Below, one piece after another: positions 7,837 to 16,034 of a DNA stretch of 53,656 bases. The first letter of the stretch is position 1, and each line of letters begins with the position of its first letter. The stretch spans positions 1 to 53,656 of the forward strand of contig VEFU01000029.1 in NCBI GenBank assembly GCA_007679095.1, written 5' to 3'. Source of the DNA: Paenibacillus bovis (GTDB lineage Bacteria > Bacillota > Bacilli > Bacillales > Bacillaceae_C). The notes beneath the pieces are model-generated. The model searched no databases, had not been told where the DNA came from, and saw nothing but the letters and a program-made list of their open reading frames with translations. A program made the position numbers and the translations under genes.

Positions 7837-8222
7837 TGAAAAAACTACTAATTGAAAATGGCTTATTACTGGCCGATATGGAACTAACGTTTAACGGAAA
7901 AACACTTCATTTGCAACGTGTATTAGTAGATACAGGATCGGGTAGTACAGTTATTTCATCAGACCTAGCAGAATCAATAGGGGTTGTCGCAGAAGAAAAT
8001 GACATGATATATCGTATTACTGGAGTTGGTGGATCAGAGTTTGTATATTCGAAAAAGGTGGACTCCGTAAGAGTTGGAGATATGGAAGTTGAAAAGTTTA
8101 TATTGGAAATAGGTGCAATGAATGATGGTTTTGATTTAGATGGAATCATTGGCTTGGATTTATTACATCAGTTGAAGGCAATTATAAATATAGATCAGTT
8201 ATTATTAGAGTCAAATAGCTAA
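7836..8222 (+). CDS. Retropepsin-like aspartic protease
   Basis: A 128-residue single-domain aspartic protease. The active-site motif VDTGSGSTVIS lies at about residues 31-41, a flap-like region follows (YRITGVGGSEFVYS), and the second hydrophobic-Gly motif is IIGLDLL near the C-terminus. Retropepsin-type proteases have one such Asp per chain and act as dimers. No signal peptide or membrane segment is seen, so it should be cytoplasmic. The GTG start overlaps the stop of the preceding small gene by one base, which fixes the pairing. The substrate is unknown. Confidence 0.82.
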   Translation: MKKLLIENGLLLADMELTFNGKTLHLQRVLVDTGSGSTVISSDLAESIGVVAEENDMIYRITGVGGSEFVYSKKVDSVRVGDMEVEKFILEIGAMNDGFDLDGIIGLDLLHQLKAIINIDQLLLESNS

Positions 8223-8328
8223 TGGTGGGTATATAAATATACTTGCCATTTTTTATTATATAAAGAGATATAATGAAGATGAAAAGTAGTGAAAGCATTA
8301 GAAAATATAGCCTACTGGGGGGAGTGCT

Positions 8329-9216
8329 ATTTCTACATTTTTAAATATTAATAATAAGAGACTAGAGATACATACAATCGGTAATACAGGAAGACCTGTC
8401 ATTATTGTTACTGGAATGGGTTGCTCGTTTTATGAATGGATAAATGTTGCTGAATCCATTGCTCCAACCAATAGAGTTATCCTGTTTCATCGCCCTGGAC
8501 TTGGTTTGAGTGAGATTGGTTCTGAGATCCGCAATACACAGGCTGTGGTTACCGAATTAAATGAGATTATTCGTAAACTTAATCTAGCAGAACCTGTCAT
8601 TTTAGTAGGGCATTCATATGGAGGACTTTGTGTACAGCACTTTGCCAAAGAATATCCTGAAAAAGTAGCTGGAATCGTATTAGTAGATTCCACTTCGGTA
8701 GATTTGCAGGAATTAGATGACCTAGACTTACCTACGTTAGATGAAGAAGATACAGATGAACTTTGGATGCAAAAATGTCAGACCTATTCTCTAATGGATC
8801 AGCGAGAATTAGAAAAAATGTTAAAACCTACTCTTACTGACAAACAAAAACTGCTCCCTGCTCATATACAACAACGCATATTAGATTTTCAAGTGAATCC
8901 TTCCATGTATAAAGCGATGTATTCTGAAATCAAACATTGGAAGCAGGATGCTGAAGTAATAAAGAGTTTAGGCGAGTTCCCAGAGATACCTCTTATTGTT
9001 ATTGGCCGCGATAAAGATTACAACATTACATTAGGAATGAAAGAAGGTCTTCCTGAATCTGAAATACGGATATTAGAAGAGAAGTGGGAAGAACTCATCG
9101 TCCAGCAAGCACAGCTAAATAAATGTAGTGAATTGATAATTGCATCAGAGGCAAGCCACGCTATATATATGGATAGACCAGATGTGGTAGTAGGGGCGAT
9201 AAAAAGGTTGGAATAA
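8329..9216 (+). CDS. Alpha/beta hydrolase, apparent ATT start
   Basis: An alpha/beta-hydrolase: oxyanion-hole region GMGCSFYEW, nucleophile elbow GHSYGG (catalytic Ser), an acidic residue near VIGRDKDYN and a late His in ASHAIYMD. The reaction is probably ester or amide hydrolysis; the substrate is unknown. The first ATG (8416) falls after the first two beta strands. The frame is open back to a stop at 8308 and contains no ATG, GTG or TTG in between, yet the residues there (STFLNINNKRLEIHTIGNTG) fit the normal N-terminus. An ATT at 8329 stands 5-6 bases after GGGGGGAG and is the best start; a one-base error in the G-run is the alternative. Confidence 0.72.
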   Translation: MSTFLNINNKRLEIHTIGNTGRPVIIVTGMGCSFYEWINVAESIAPTNRVILFHRPGLGLSEIGSEIRNTQAVVTELNEIIRKLNLAEPVILVGHSYGGLCVQHFAKEYPEKVAGIVLVDSTSVDLQELDDLDLPTLDEEDTDELWMQKCQTYSLMDQRELEKMLKPTLTDKQKLLPAHIQQRILDFQVNPSMYKAMYSEIKHWKQDAEVIKSLGEFPEIPLIVIGRDKDYNITLGMKEGLPESEIRILEEKWEELIVQQAQLNKCSELIIASEASHAIYMDRPDVVVGAIKRLE

Positions 9217-9295
9217 TAAATGAGTAAATGTATGACCGCTAAAGGAGAAACCTTTTATAAAAAATATCGTCAAAATACAAAAGGGGGGATGTATT

Positions 9296-9670
9296 TTGAA
9301 GAAGGTAATATTTATGATCTGTATTTCATTGGTATTGATTGTCGGTTGTAATAAACCAAATGTTACTACTTGGACTGAAGCGCAAGGAATTGCAAATGAT
9401 ATGGTCGAGAATGACGAAAATGCAGATATATTTATGTTCAAAGACCGAGTATACGAGTTGTATTCATCCGACGTTCATGATACGAGTATAGAAAAAATTG
9501 GTGAAATACAAAATGTATATTCACCTGGCGATACATTTCAAAATGGTACGGCAACGAAGCTCCCGATCGATGCAAAGATTTATAGTACATCAATAGAAAG
9601 TAATAGTGACTTTTTACTTGTGAAAATAGATGGTAAATGGTTTGAATATAAATCTGTTCCACAAGGTTAG
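9296..9670 (+). CDS. Small lipoprotein of unknown function
   Basis: A 124-residue protein with a typical lipoprotein signal (KK, hydrophobic core, LIVGC lipobox with Cys at about residue 18), so it should be anchored on the outer face of the membrane. The rest (WTEAQGIANDM..., YELYSSDVHD..., LLVKIDGKWFEYK) is a small alpha/beta domain I do not recognise. The TTG at 9296 follows AAAGGGGGGATG. It stands alone between the hydrolase and an acetyltransferase gene. Confidence 0.72.
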   Translation: MKKVIFMICISLVLIVGCNKPNVTTWTEAQGIANDMVENDENADIFMFKDRVYELYSSDVHDTSIEKIGEIQNVYSPGDTFQNGTATKLPIDAKIYSTSIESNSDFLLVKIDGKWFEYKSVPQG

Positions 9671-9711
9671 TTATCGCTTATTTACTTACTTGATTTCAAG
9701 GGTGTGAATAA

Positions 9712-10167
9712 ATGAAGATAATTTCCGTAAAAGAACATCCTGAATATATGGATGTAGCCATTCAGTATTTTCAAAGTAAATGGGCAAATGAGCAAAGTAT
9801 GATGGTATATGAAGATTGTATAAAACATTGTACAGACCTCTCCAAACCTTTGCCACAATGGTTTTTGTTAATAGATGGTGACAATATAATTGGTTGTGCA
9901 GGTCTTATTACAAATGACTTTATTAGCCGCATGGATTTATATCCGTGGTTCTGTTCTTTATATATTGAAGAGAATTACAGAGGAAATGCATATGGAACTA
10001 TCCTATTGGAAGAAGGAAAGAAAACAGCTAAAGAAGGCGGCTTTAACTATATGTACCTCTGTACCGATCATATTGGTTACTATGAGAAATATGGATTTGA
10101 ATATATTGGTATCGGTTATCACCCGTGGGGAGAGAGTTCGCGAATTTATCGGATAGATTTGCATTGA
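9712..10167 (+). CDS. GNAT family N-acetyltransferase
   Basis: A 151-residue acetyltransferase with a strand DNIIGCAGLI, the acetyl-CoA loop ENYRGNAYGTILLEEG and the C-terminal CTDHIGYYEKYGFEYIG motif, all in the canonical GNAT order and at full length. The substrate is not predictable. The ATG at 9712 follows AAGGGTGTG. It is the third GNAT gene in the first 10 kb. Confidence 0.82.
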   Translation: MKIISVKEHPEYMDVAIQYFQSKWANEQSMMVYEDCIKHCTDLSKPLPQWFLLIDGDNIIGCAGLITNDFISRMDLYPWFCSLYIEENYRGNAYGTILLEEGKKTAKEGGFNYMYLCTDHIGYYEKYGFEYIGIGYHPWGESSRIYRIDLH

Positions 10168-10230
10168 GTGTTTTGTATGTAGGAGTGCATAAGAGCAAGT
10201 ATTTGGGAACACTAAAATGAGGTGTTTCCA

Positions 10231-10962
10231 ATGAAAGCATATATCAGTTTTATATTAGGAATCCTTCTATTAATTTCTCCAACTTTTGCAGGTGCAGAGA
10301 TGGAAGGATATGAAATTGTTAGTAGTATTAATGAAGAGAAAATAACGCTGTATGGTAAGAAAATGGGTGGTATGTATAGAGAACTTAAGGTTGATTTCAA
10401 GGGAGGAATTTATACAAGACCTTTTTGGAATAGTGTAACGACCCCAGCTTTCTTACCAAAAATTTTCTATTTAGATATCAATTTGGACGAAAAGAAAGAA
10501 CTAATAATAACTTTAACCACAGGGTATGGCACGGGTTTATTGTTAGAAGAAGTACATGTCTTCAATACGCTGGATAATCGCCTTTTAGGTAACGAAGTGA
10601 TTGTAGATAATCCTTTGGCTATCATTTATAAAAATGTGAAAACAAACCTATCAAAGGATCATGCGGAGATTCGAGTTAGAGATAAACAGTATAAAATTAA
10701 TATTGCTCCTTTAGATATTGATTCGAAGAACTTATTTAAGGATATAATTTTTGGAAACATTATTGATTATGAAGTAATGGATAATCAGTTAATGGTCAGT
10801 GTAAGTGGGCAAATAGCTCCTGCAAGTTTTATTGGAGATATAATTATTACGTATGAATACCGTGATAACATGTATCAAGCGAAGACAATTGATTTTATAG
10901 CAGATATGAAGAAAAATCCTTTTTATGGTCCTGTGACAAGCAGTGATATTCGCGTGAAATAA
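10231..10962 (+). CDS. Exported protein of unknown function
   Basis: A 243-residue protein with a signal peptide (MKAYISFILGILLLISPTFA, cleavage after AGA) and a mature beta-rich region with repeated strand-like patterns (FLPKIFYLDINLDEKKELIITLTTG). The DINLDEKKELIITL segment resembles the calcium-type repeats of VCBS/dockerin-like beta proteins but is too short to assign. The ATG at 10231 follows TGAGGTG; a GTG at 10222 would bury this site. It has no obvious operon partner. Confidence 0.7.
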   Translation: MKAYISFILGILLLISPTFAGAEMEGYEIVSSINEEKITLYGKKMGGMYRELKVDFKGGIYTRPFWNSVTTPAFLPKIFYLDINLDEKKELIITLTTGYGTGLLLEEVHVFNTLDNRLLGNEVIVDNPLAIIYKNVKTNLSKDHAEIRVRDKQYKINIAPLDIDSKNLFKDIIFGNIIDYEVMDNQLMVSVSGQIAPASFIGDIIITYEYRDNMYQAKTIDFIADMKKNPFYGPVTSSDIRVK

Positions 10963-10991
10963 ATCCCTCAAAAGTACAAATCGTTAAATAA

Positions 10992-11263
10992 GGTAATTAT
11001 TTACTCGAAATAGTTACCATCAGCGTGATAATTTTTGAGAAAGGTAACTATTCGGTCGGAATAGTTACCTTAAATGTGGAAATCTATTAATGAGGGCACT
11101 ATTCGCTCGGAATAAGACCCGAAAAAAGGAAAAGCTTCAATCTAGGTATCTATTCGCTCGGAATAAGTCCCATAAAAAAGAAAATCTCCATTCTAGGTAA
11201 CTATTCAATCAAAATAAGAACCAAATAGGCACATATCTCAAATCAAGGGAACTATTCAACCGC
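10992..11263. repeat. Tandem array of 51-bp repeats (five full units plus a partial sixth)
   Basis: Units begin at 10992, 11043, 11094, 11145, 11196 and 11247, a period of exactly 51 bases each time. Each starts with a degenerate version of GGTAACTATTCGGTCGGAATAGTTACC, a hairpin with 11-base arms that is perfect in unit 2, followed by about 24 AT-rich bases. All frames contain stops, so the array is non-coding. It lies between an exported-protein gene and the terminator of the convergent transporter gene. Confidence 0.9.
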
Positions 11264-11294
11264 AAAAAAAAGCACCGTTAAATACGGTGCTTTT
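11264..11294 (-). terminator. Terminator of the EamA transporter gene
   Basis: Arms AAAAGCACCGT / ACGGTGCTTTT with a six-base loop; on the minus strand the stem is followed by a run of T. It lies 24 bases past the stop codon. Confidence 0.9.
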
Positions 11295-11317
11295 AGTATT
11301 AATACGATAAAGCAGTG

Positions 11318-12280
11318 TTACGCTGTTTGTAATTCGGAGCGTGTGTCTTTATACGCTCTTTCTTTTGCTTTTCTTCGTTGGAAAATATTATTGAGTAACA
11401 ACGCTGCAATTACAAGTAATATACCGACGATATCATATACAGTCAGAGCATGACCTTGAATAAATGTCACAACTACTGTTGTAATTGGAACAAAGTTGAT
11501 AAACAGTAGTGCGTTAACTGGTTTCAATATACTAACTCCGACATTCCAGCCGAGAAGTGCAATTAAACCAGGGAAAATGATCATAAATGCTAGATCGAAC
11601 TTAACAGCATCGATTGTAGCTAACGTAGGTACTTCGATCACACCGAACATTGTAGTTACAAGTACGACAATAGTTGCTGTTACAGTTCCATATAAACATG
11701 TAAGTGTGGAATATCTTAATACCGACCATCCACTGAAACGACTGCCACCCATTGTATATAAAACCCAGCCTACAACAGATGCAAAAAGTGCTATAAGGGG
11801 AATTAATTGACTCTTCATACTTAGCAAGCTTGAAAAATCACCTTTTGTGATGACTAAAAGCACACCAATAAAAGCAATACCTATACTTAGCATGTTGTAG
11901 CCTTTTGGTCGAATCCCGCTAATCACCCATAGAATAAGTACAGAAATCATTGGCATCAGCGATTCCATAATCGAAGCTAATAAAACTCCTGAATCTCCCA
12001 TTTTATCCTGACCCCAGAATATAAATAAATTATATATAGTAAAGGCCATTGTTCCGAAGAACCATAGTGCGATTCCTTTTCCTTCTGTACGAAATGCTTT
12101 CTTACCTTCTTTGAACCACAACATAATGACAAGAATGATCGCTACAGGTATGTAACGGAAAATTGTGAAATAAAATGGTTCAATATATTGAAAGGAATGA
12201 TTCGCTACAGGAAACATCGCTCCCCACGATATACTAGCGATTAAGCATAAAAATGCTCCATATAAAATACTGTTTTTCAA
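11318..12280 (-). CDS. EamA/DMT-family transporter
   Basis: A 320-residue membrane protein with about ten hydrophobic segments arranged as two EamA halves, beginning LKNSILYGAFLCLIASISWG and ending LLVIAALLLNN with a basic tail. DMT-family members export metabolites or take up amino acids; the substrate is unknown. On the minus strand GGGGAGGG stands 7 bases before a TTG at 12280, which is chosen over an upstream ATG at 12307 that would include the ribosome binding site. It is divergent from the adjacent lysR gene, which probably controls it. Confidence 0.85.
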   Translation of the reverse strand: MKNSILYGAFLCLIASISWGAMFPVANHSFQYIEPFYFTIFRYIPVAIILVIMLWFKEGKKAFRTEGKGIALWFFGTMAFTIYNLFIFWGQDKMGDSGVLLASIMESLMPMISVLILWVISGIRPKGYNMLSIGIAFIGVLLVITKGDFSSLLSMKSQLIPLIALFASVVGWVLYTMGGSRFSGWSVLRYSTLTCLYGTVTATIVVLVTTMFGVIEVPTLATIDAVKFDLAFMIIFPGLIALLGWNVGVSILKPVNALLFINFVPITTVVVTFIQGHALTVYDIVGILLVIAALLLNNIFQRRKAKERAYKDTRSELQTA

Positions 12281-12417
12281 GATGCTTCCCTCCCCAGAAC
12301 TTACCATGAATATATATATTTAACATCACATTTGATATCGTGTAAAATGATTATAAGAGATGGTATGCATCAGAAAAAATGATACCAAAGAAATCAGGAA
12401 TGCTAGGGGTGAAACTG

Positions 12418-13314
12418 ATGGAATTAAAAGATCTATATATCTTCATGAAGGTAGTAGAAACAGGGAATATAAGTAAGGCAGCGAAAGAGTTGAATTATGT
12501 ACAATCGAATGTAACAGCAAGGATTCATAAACTAGAAGAAGAATTAACAACGCCGCTTTTTCACCGTCATAATCGTGGTATGACCCTTACTCCTGAAGGG
12601 AAAACACTCATTCAATACGCGGAAAAGATTTTATCGCAAGTGACAGATATGAAGAAAGCATTCCAAAATGCGGATAAACCAACAGGGAAATTAGAAATTG
12701 GATCGGTGGAAACCGTCATAAAACTCCCATTCATTTTATCTACTTATAATAAAAAATATCAAAATGTTGATTTATCCTTAACAACAGGAGTTACAGAAGA
12801 GCTCATAGATGAAGTACTTAATTATCGCTTAGATGGTGCATTTATAACTGCAGGGAATCATAATGTCCATCCTGATTTAGTTCAGTATGATGTGTTTGAA
12901 GAAGAATTGGTGCTCGTTTCCGATATGAATCCTGTCTCATTAGAGGAAATAAAAGAAAAACCATTCCTTGTATTTAGTTCTGGCTGTGGATATCGAGCGA
13001 AGTTACAAGAATGGTTACGGGATGAACAAGTAGTTCCATCGAAGTTAATGGAACTGGGTACGCTCGAAACGATATTAGGAAGTGTATATTCAGGGTTAGG
13101 GGTATCTTACGTCCCTAAGTCAATTGTGGAACATCACCATGCACGGGGACTAATGCAATATCACCGCTTACCTGAGCAATATAGCAAAATAAAAACAGTA
13201 TTTATTCGTAAAAAGGACGCATTCCTCACATCATCATTAGAAAAATTTATTGAGACAATAGGTGAAATAAGATCAGTGCAAGGGACAACATTTCCGTTTT
13301 TTTTGAGAGAGTAA
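12418..13314 (+). CDS. LysR-family transcriptional regulator
   Basis: A 298-residue LysR protein: N-terminal winged helix (MELKDLYIFMKVVETGNISKAA..., recognition helix around QSNVTARIHKLEEEL), then a periplasmic-binding-like effector domain starting near GKLEIGSVETV. The ATG at 12418 follows AGGGGTG. The 137-base gap to the divergent EamA gene is the natural place for a shared operator, so control of that transporter is the simplest inference. The effector is unknown. Confidence 0.88.
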   Translation: MELKDLYIFMKVVETGNISKAAKELNYVQSNVTARIHKLEEELTTPLFHRHNRGMTLTPEGKTLIQYAEKILSQVTDMKKAFQNADKPTGKLEIGSVETVIKLPFILSTYNKKYQNVDLSLTTGVTEELIDEVLNYRLDGAFITAGNHNVHPDLVQYDVFEEELVLVSDMNPVSLEEIKEKPFLVFSSGCGYRAKLQEWLRDEQVVPSKLMELGTLETILGSVYSGLGVSYVPKSIVEHHHARGLMQYHRLPEQYSKIKTVFIRKKDAFLTSSLEKFIETIGEIRSVQGTTFPFFLRE

Positions 13315-13352
13315 TAAAAAGAGCATGAGACAAGTAGGCAGTCTCATGCTCA
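13313..13352 (-). terminator. Terminator of nhaC
   Basis: Perfect arms GAGCATGAGAC / GTCTCATGCTC with a nine-base loop; the T-run is on the minus-strand side, so it serves nhaC. Confidence 0.85.
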
Positions 13353-13363
13353 AAATGGGATCA

Positions 13364-14785
13364 TTAAGCTTCAACAAAATGATTCTTTTGTTTCATAGGC
13401 ATTTCTTTTTCAGTGAGGGTAAAGCCTGTAAAACCATAAATTAATGTGAAGATAGGAGTAATTATCGCCAAGAAACAGAATGGAATATAAACCAATGGCG
13501 AGACACCAAGTGCTGCTGCAGTAAATAAACCACTAGCTGTCCATGGCGGTAACGAACAACTTTGTGTTGCGGTATCCTCAATAATTCTAGATAAGTTTTC
13601 TGGTTTTAAATTGAACTTGTCAAATAAAGGCTTCATAATCGTACCAGTCATTACAGCCGAGAATGAAAATGCTCCTCCTAAAGCTAACATGAAGTAGGCA
13701 ACTATCACTGTAACAAATACTAACATTCCCTTACTCTTAATTTTACTTGCAAAGGATAGAATAATAGTTTCTAACACTCCGGATTTTTGCAGTAAGCCTC
13801 CTAAACCAAGTGCAAATAGGAAGAGGATGACTAAGTTAACCATACTCGTTAATCCGCCTCTTTGTAATAACGTATCTATTACTACAATTCCAGAGTCTAC
13901 ATAAAAGCCATTATAGAATACATCCAATATTCCACTGACACTCATTCCTTGATAAAATATAGCGATGAAAGCTCCAGCTAATGCCCCCATAAAGATAGAC
14001 GTGATTGCTGGTTTTTTTGTAATTAAAAGTGTAAATAGTACAATAATTGGAATTAGTGATGCGATCCCTAGGTTAAAATTATCTGCTAAATAGGTGGTAA
14101 GTTGATTAACTTCTGCTGAACTAGCATCTTGATCGCCGTAATTAAATCCAATTACAGTAAAAATTATAGCTGTAATGATATATGCAGGAACGGTCGTCCA
14201 AAGCATATGTTTTATATGTGTGAATAATTCTGCACCAGCTACTGCAGGTGATAAATTCGTACTATCGGACAATGGTGAAAGTTTATCTCCGAAATAAGCA
14301 CCACTAATAATAGCGCCAGCGGTAACCCCAACATGAACTCCAAGACTATGACCAATACCCATCATCGCAATTCCAGCGGTCCCTAGTGTTGCCCATGAAG
14401 AACCGGTAGCTAACGATACAATCGAGCAAAAAATTAAAGTTGTTACTAAGAAATACTCCGGAGAAATAGATTGAATTCCATAATAAATAACAGCCGGTAC
14501 TGTACCTGATGCAATCCATGATCCTATTAACACTCCAACTGTTAATAAAATGAGAGATGGTTGCAAAGCTTTTAACATGGAATTAAAAATTGTTTTCTCC
14601 ACATCTTTATATGAAGATCCTAACTTCATAATAAAAGGGATAATCGTAATAATCGAAATGAATAACATCATCTGTATGGATGCTTCAAAAACAAGCAAGC
14701 CAACAGAGATAATAGCAACGACCGTAGTGAGGATCGTTAATGAGTAAAATAATGATGGTTTAGAACTTTTTTCTTGTTGTTGCAT
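13364..14785 (-). CDS. nhaC: NhaC-family Na+/H+ antiporter
   Basis: A 473-residue membrane protein with about 11-12 hydrophobic segments. Conserved NhaC-family stretches are visible: LATGSSWATLGTAGIA, GAIISGAYFGDKLSPLSDST and LPPWTASGLFTAAALG. It should exchange cytoplasmic Na+ (or an organic ligand such as malate, as in MleN-type relatives) for protons. The ATG at 14785 follows GAGGAG. Single-gene unit with its own terminator. The exact substrate within the family is not certain. Confidence 0.87.
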   Translation of the reverse strand: MQQQEKSSKPSLFYSLTILTTVVAIISVGLLVFEASIQMMLFISIITIIPFIMKLGSSYKDVEKTIFNSMLKALQPSLILLTVGVLIGSWIASGTVPAVIYYGIQSISPEYFLVTTLIFCSIVSLATGSSWATLGTAGIAMMGIGHSLGVHVGVTAGAIISGAYFGDKLSPLSDSTNLSPAVAGAELFTHIKHMLWTTVPAYIITAIIFTVIGFNYGDQDASSAEVNQLTTYLADNFNLGIASLIPIIVLFTLLITKKPAITSIFMGALAGAFIAIFYQGMSVSGILDVFYNGFYVDSGIVVIDTLLQRGGLTSMVNLVILFLFALGLGGLLQKSGVLETIILSFASKIKSKGMLVFVTVIVAYFMLALGGAFSFSAVMTGTIMKPLFDKFNLKPENLSRIIEDTATQSCSLPPWTASGLFTAAALGVSPLVYIPFCFLAIITPIFTLIYGFTGFTLTEKEMPMKQKNHFVEA

Positions 14786-15210
14786 TCAAACACTCCTCAA
14801 TAATCTTAATTTCCTTTTAATAATCAATACTTGGAAATTGTTGTTTTGACACGGGGATATGTGTGTGTCAGCACAGCTTACTAACTTTGGAAAACGAAAC
14901 TTTTCCAATTAGAAGAACTAGGGGGAATAGCTTTAACTATTTTCATCTATAATCATAACAACAAAGTGAATTGTCAGTAAAATGCGATATTTTGTGATTA
15001 ATAGGCTTAAAGATACATCTCGTGCACTAAGAAGAGTAGTGAGGTCTGTTAACTGTTAATTCATGTCTCTCATTACCGTTTTACTCGCTTATACTCGTGG
15101 TCGAGTTCAAAGAATGCAAATTTTACCAAATTAACAACCGTTACACGAAGAATTAAATTTAGATAAAGCTCGAATATATAAAAGATACATATATTAATAT
15201 GAGGACGGTA

Positions 15211-15366
15211 TGATAACAAATATTGAATTATGAACGTGGGGCTGTTGCCTTAATTGGTTGCGTTGTGTTTGAGATTGTTTAGGAATATTTTTTGAAAAAG
15301 TAGCGGCAGGAACAATAATTGGAGTCGGTACTGGATTCGTTATAATGTCCTTTTTTAAACAATAAA
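15211..15366 (+). pseudogene. Possible remnant of a small membrane protein gene
   Basis: GAGGACGG precedes an ATG at 15210-15212 that stops after seven codons. The next two frames carry hydrophobic stretches (GAVALIGCVVFEIV, then FFEKVAAGTIIGVGTGFVIM) that would join into one small Gly-rich membrane protein if two frameshifts were repaired, ending at a TAA at 15366. There is no intact start for either piece. This is a weak call. Confidence 0.3.
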
Positions 15367-15374
15367 AATATCCC

Positions 15375-15403
15375 TTGACAATCAGAAATCAAAAAGGTAA
15401 GAT
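15375..15403 (+). promoter_or_regulatory. Predicted sigma-A promoter of the trp operon
   Basis: TTGACA and TAAGAT separated by 17 bases, about 35 bases upstream of the first T-box leader. Confidence 0.85.
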
Positions 15404-15434
15404 GATAAATAATTCAAACATATTCATAATTCAG

Positions 15435-15700
15435 GCGTTGATGAAGGGGAGTAGCTATTTTGTAGCACTGTAGAGAGTCAGTGGTTGGTGAGAACTGATG
15501 TGCAGAAATAGTGAATGGGCTTCTGAGCCTCCAAGCTGAACTTTGCTATATGCAAACAGTAGGATTTGGCGCATATGTCTTGGCGATACAAAAGACGGGC
15601 ATTAAGCAAAAAATGCTTGTTGCCGACTAAGTGAGCTTATTTTAGCTAATAAAGGTGGTACCACGGGTTCCTCGTCCTTTGGATGAGGGCCCTTTTTGTA
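15435..15700 (+). promoter_or_regulatory. T-box leader 1, Trp specifier
   Basis: Shows the T-box layout: GATGAAG and AGTA start, a distal loop with GGTGAGAAC, then the specifier context TGAA-TGG-GCTTCTGAGCC with codon UGG at 15516-15518, the T-box AAGGTGGTACCACGG at 15652-15666 and a terminator at 15665-15697. Uncharged tRNA-Trp should stabilise the antiterminator and allow read-through. Confidence 0.9.
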
Positions 15701-15738
15701 TTTTTTTAACACTTAATATAATGACTATATATGTAAAT

Positions 15739-16006
15739 TGATGATTAAGAGTAGTACGCAAATGCACGACGTGAACAGAGAGCTGGTGATGGTGGAAATC
15801 CAGTACGGCGACTTTGCGGAATGGACTTATGAGAGATTTCCTGAAACAAAAGTAGGGAAATTCGGCTTCCACCGTTAATAGGACTGAATATCGGGCAGTT
15901 GGCCTGTTATTCATAGAGATGAGGATTCATTTCCTCAATTGAGGTGGCACCGCGGACTTTTCGCCCTCTGTAAATGTGAAGCATGCATTTACAGGGGGCT
16001 TTTTCT
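15739..16006 (+). promoter_or_regulatory. T-box leader 2, Trp specifier
   Basis: A second complete T-box follows 40 bases after the first: specifier context GCGGAA-TGG-ACTTATGAGAG with UGG at 15822-15824, T-box GAGGTGGCACCGCGG at 15941-15955, and a terminator stem at 15963-15999 followed by T-run. It ends about 30 bases before trpD. Two leaders in series should give a steeper response to Trp starvation. Confidence 0.93.
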
Positions 16007-16034
16007 ATATTAAAAAATAAGGAGAGAGGTATAT

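Larger units (their letters stand above)
14786..15434. other. Long intergenic region upstream of the trp leader
   Basis: About 650 bases. It holds the nhaC promoter region, a possible decayed small membrane-protein ORF at 15211-15366 and the trp promoter at 15375-15403. Nothing resembling trpE or another intact gene is present. Confidence 0.55.

Noticed and set aside
10992-11263. Possible CRISPR array
   Set aside because: Repeats are contiguous 51-bp units without unique spacers, strongly diverged, and no cas gene is near.
14786-15434. Remnant of trpE upstream of trpD
   Set aside because: No translated frame in this stretch resembles anthranilate synthase; only a short hydrophobic Gly-rich remnant is seen.
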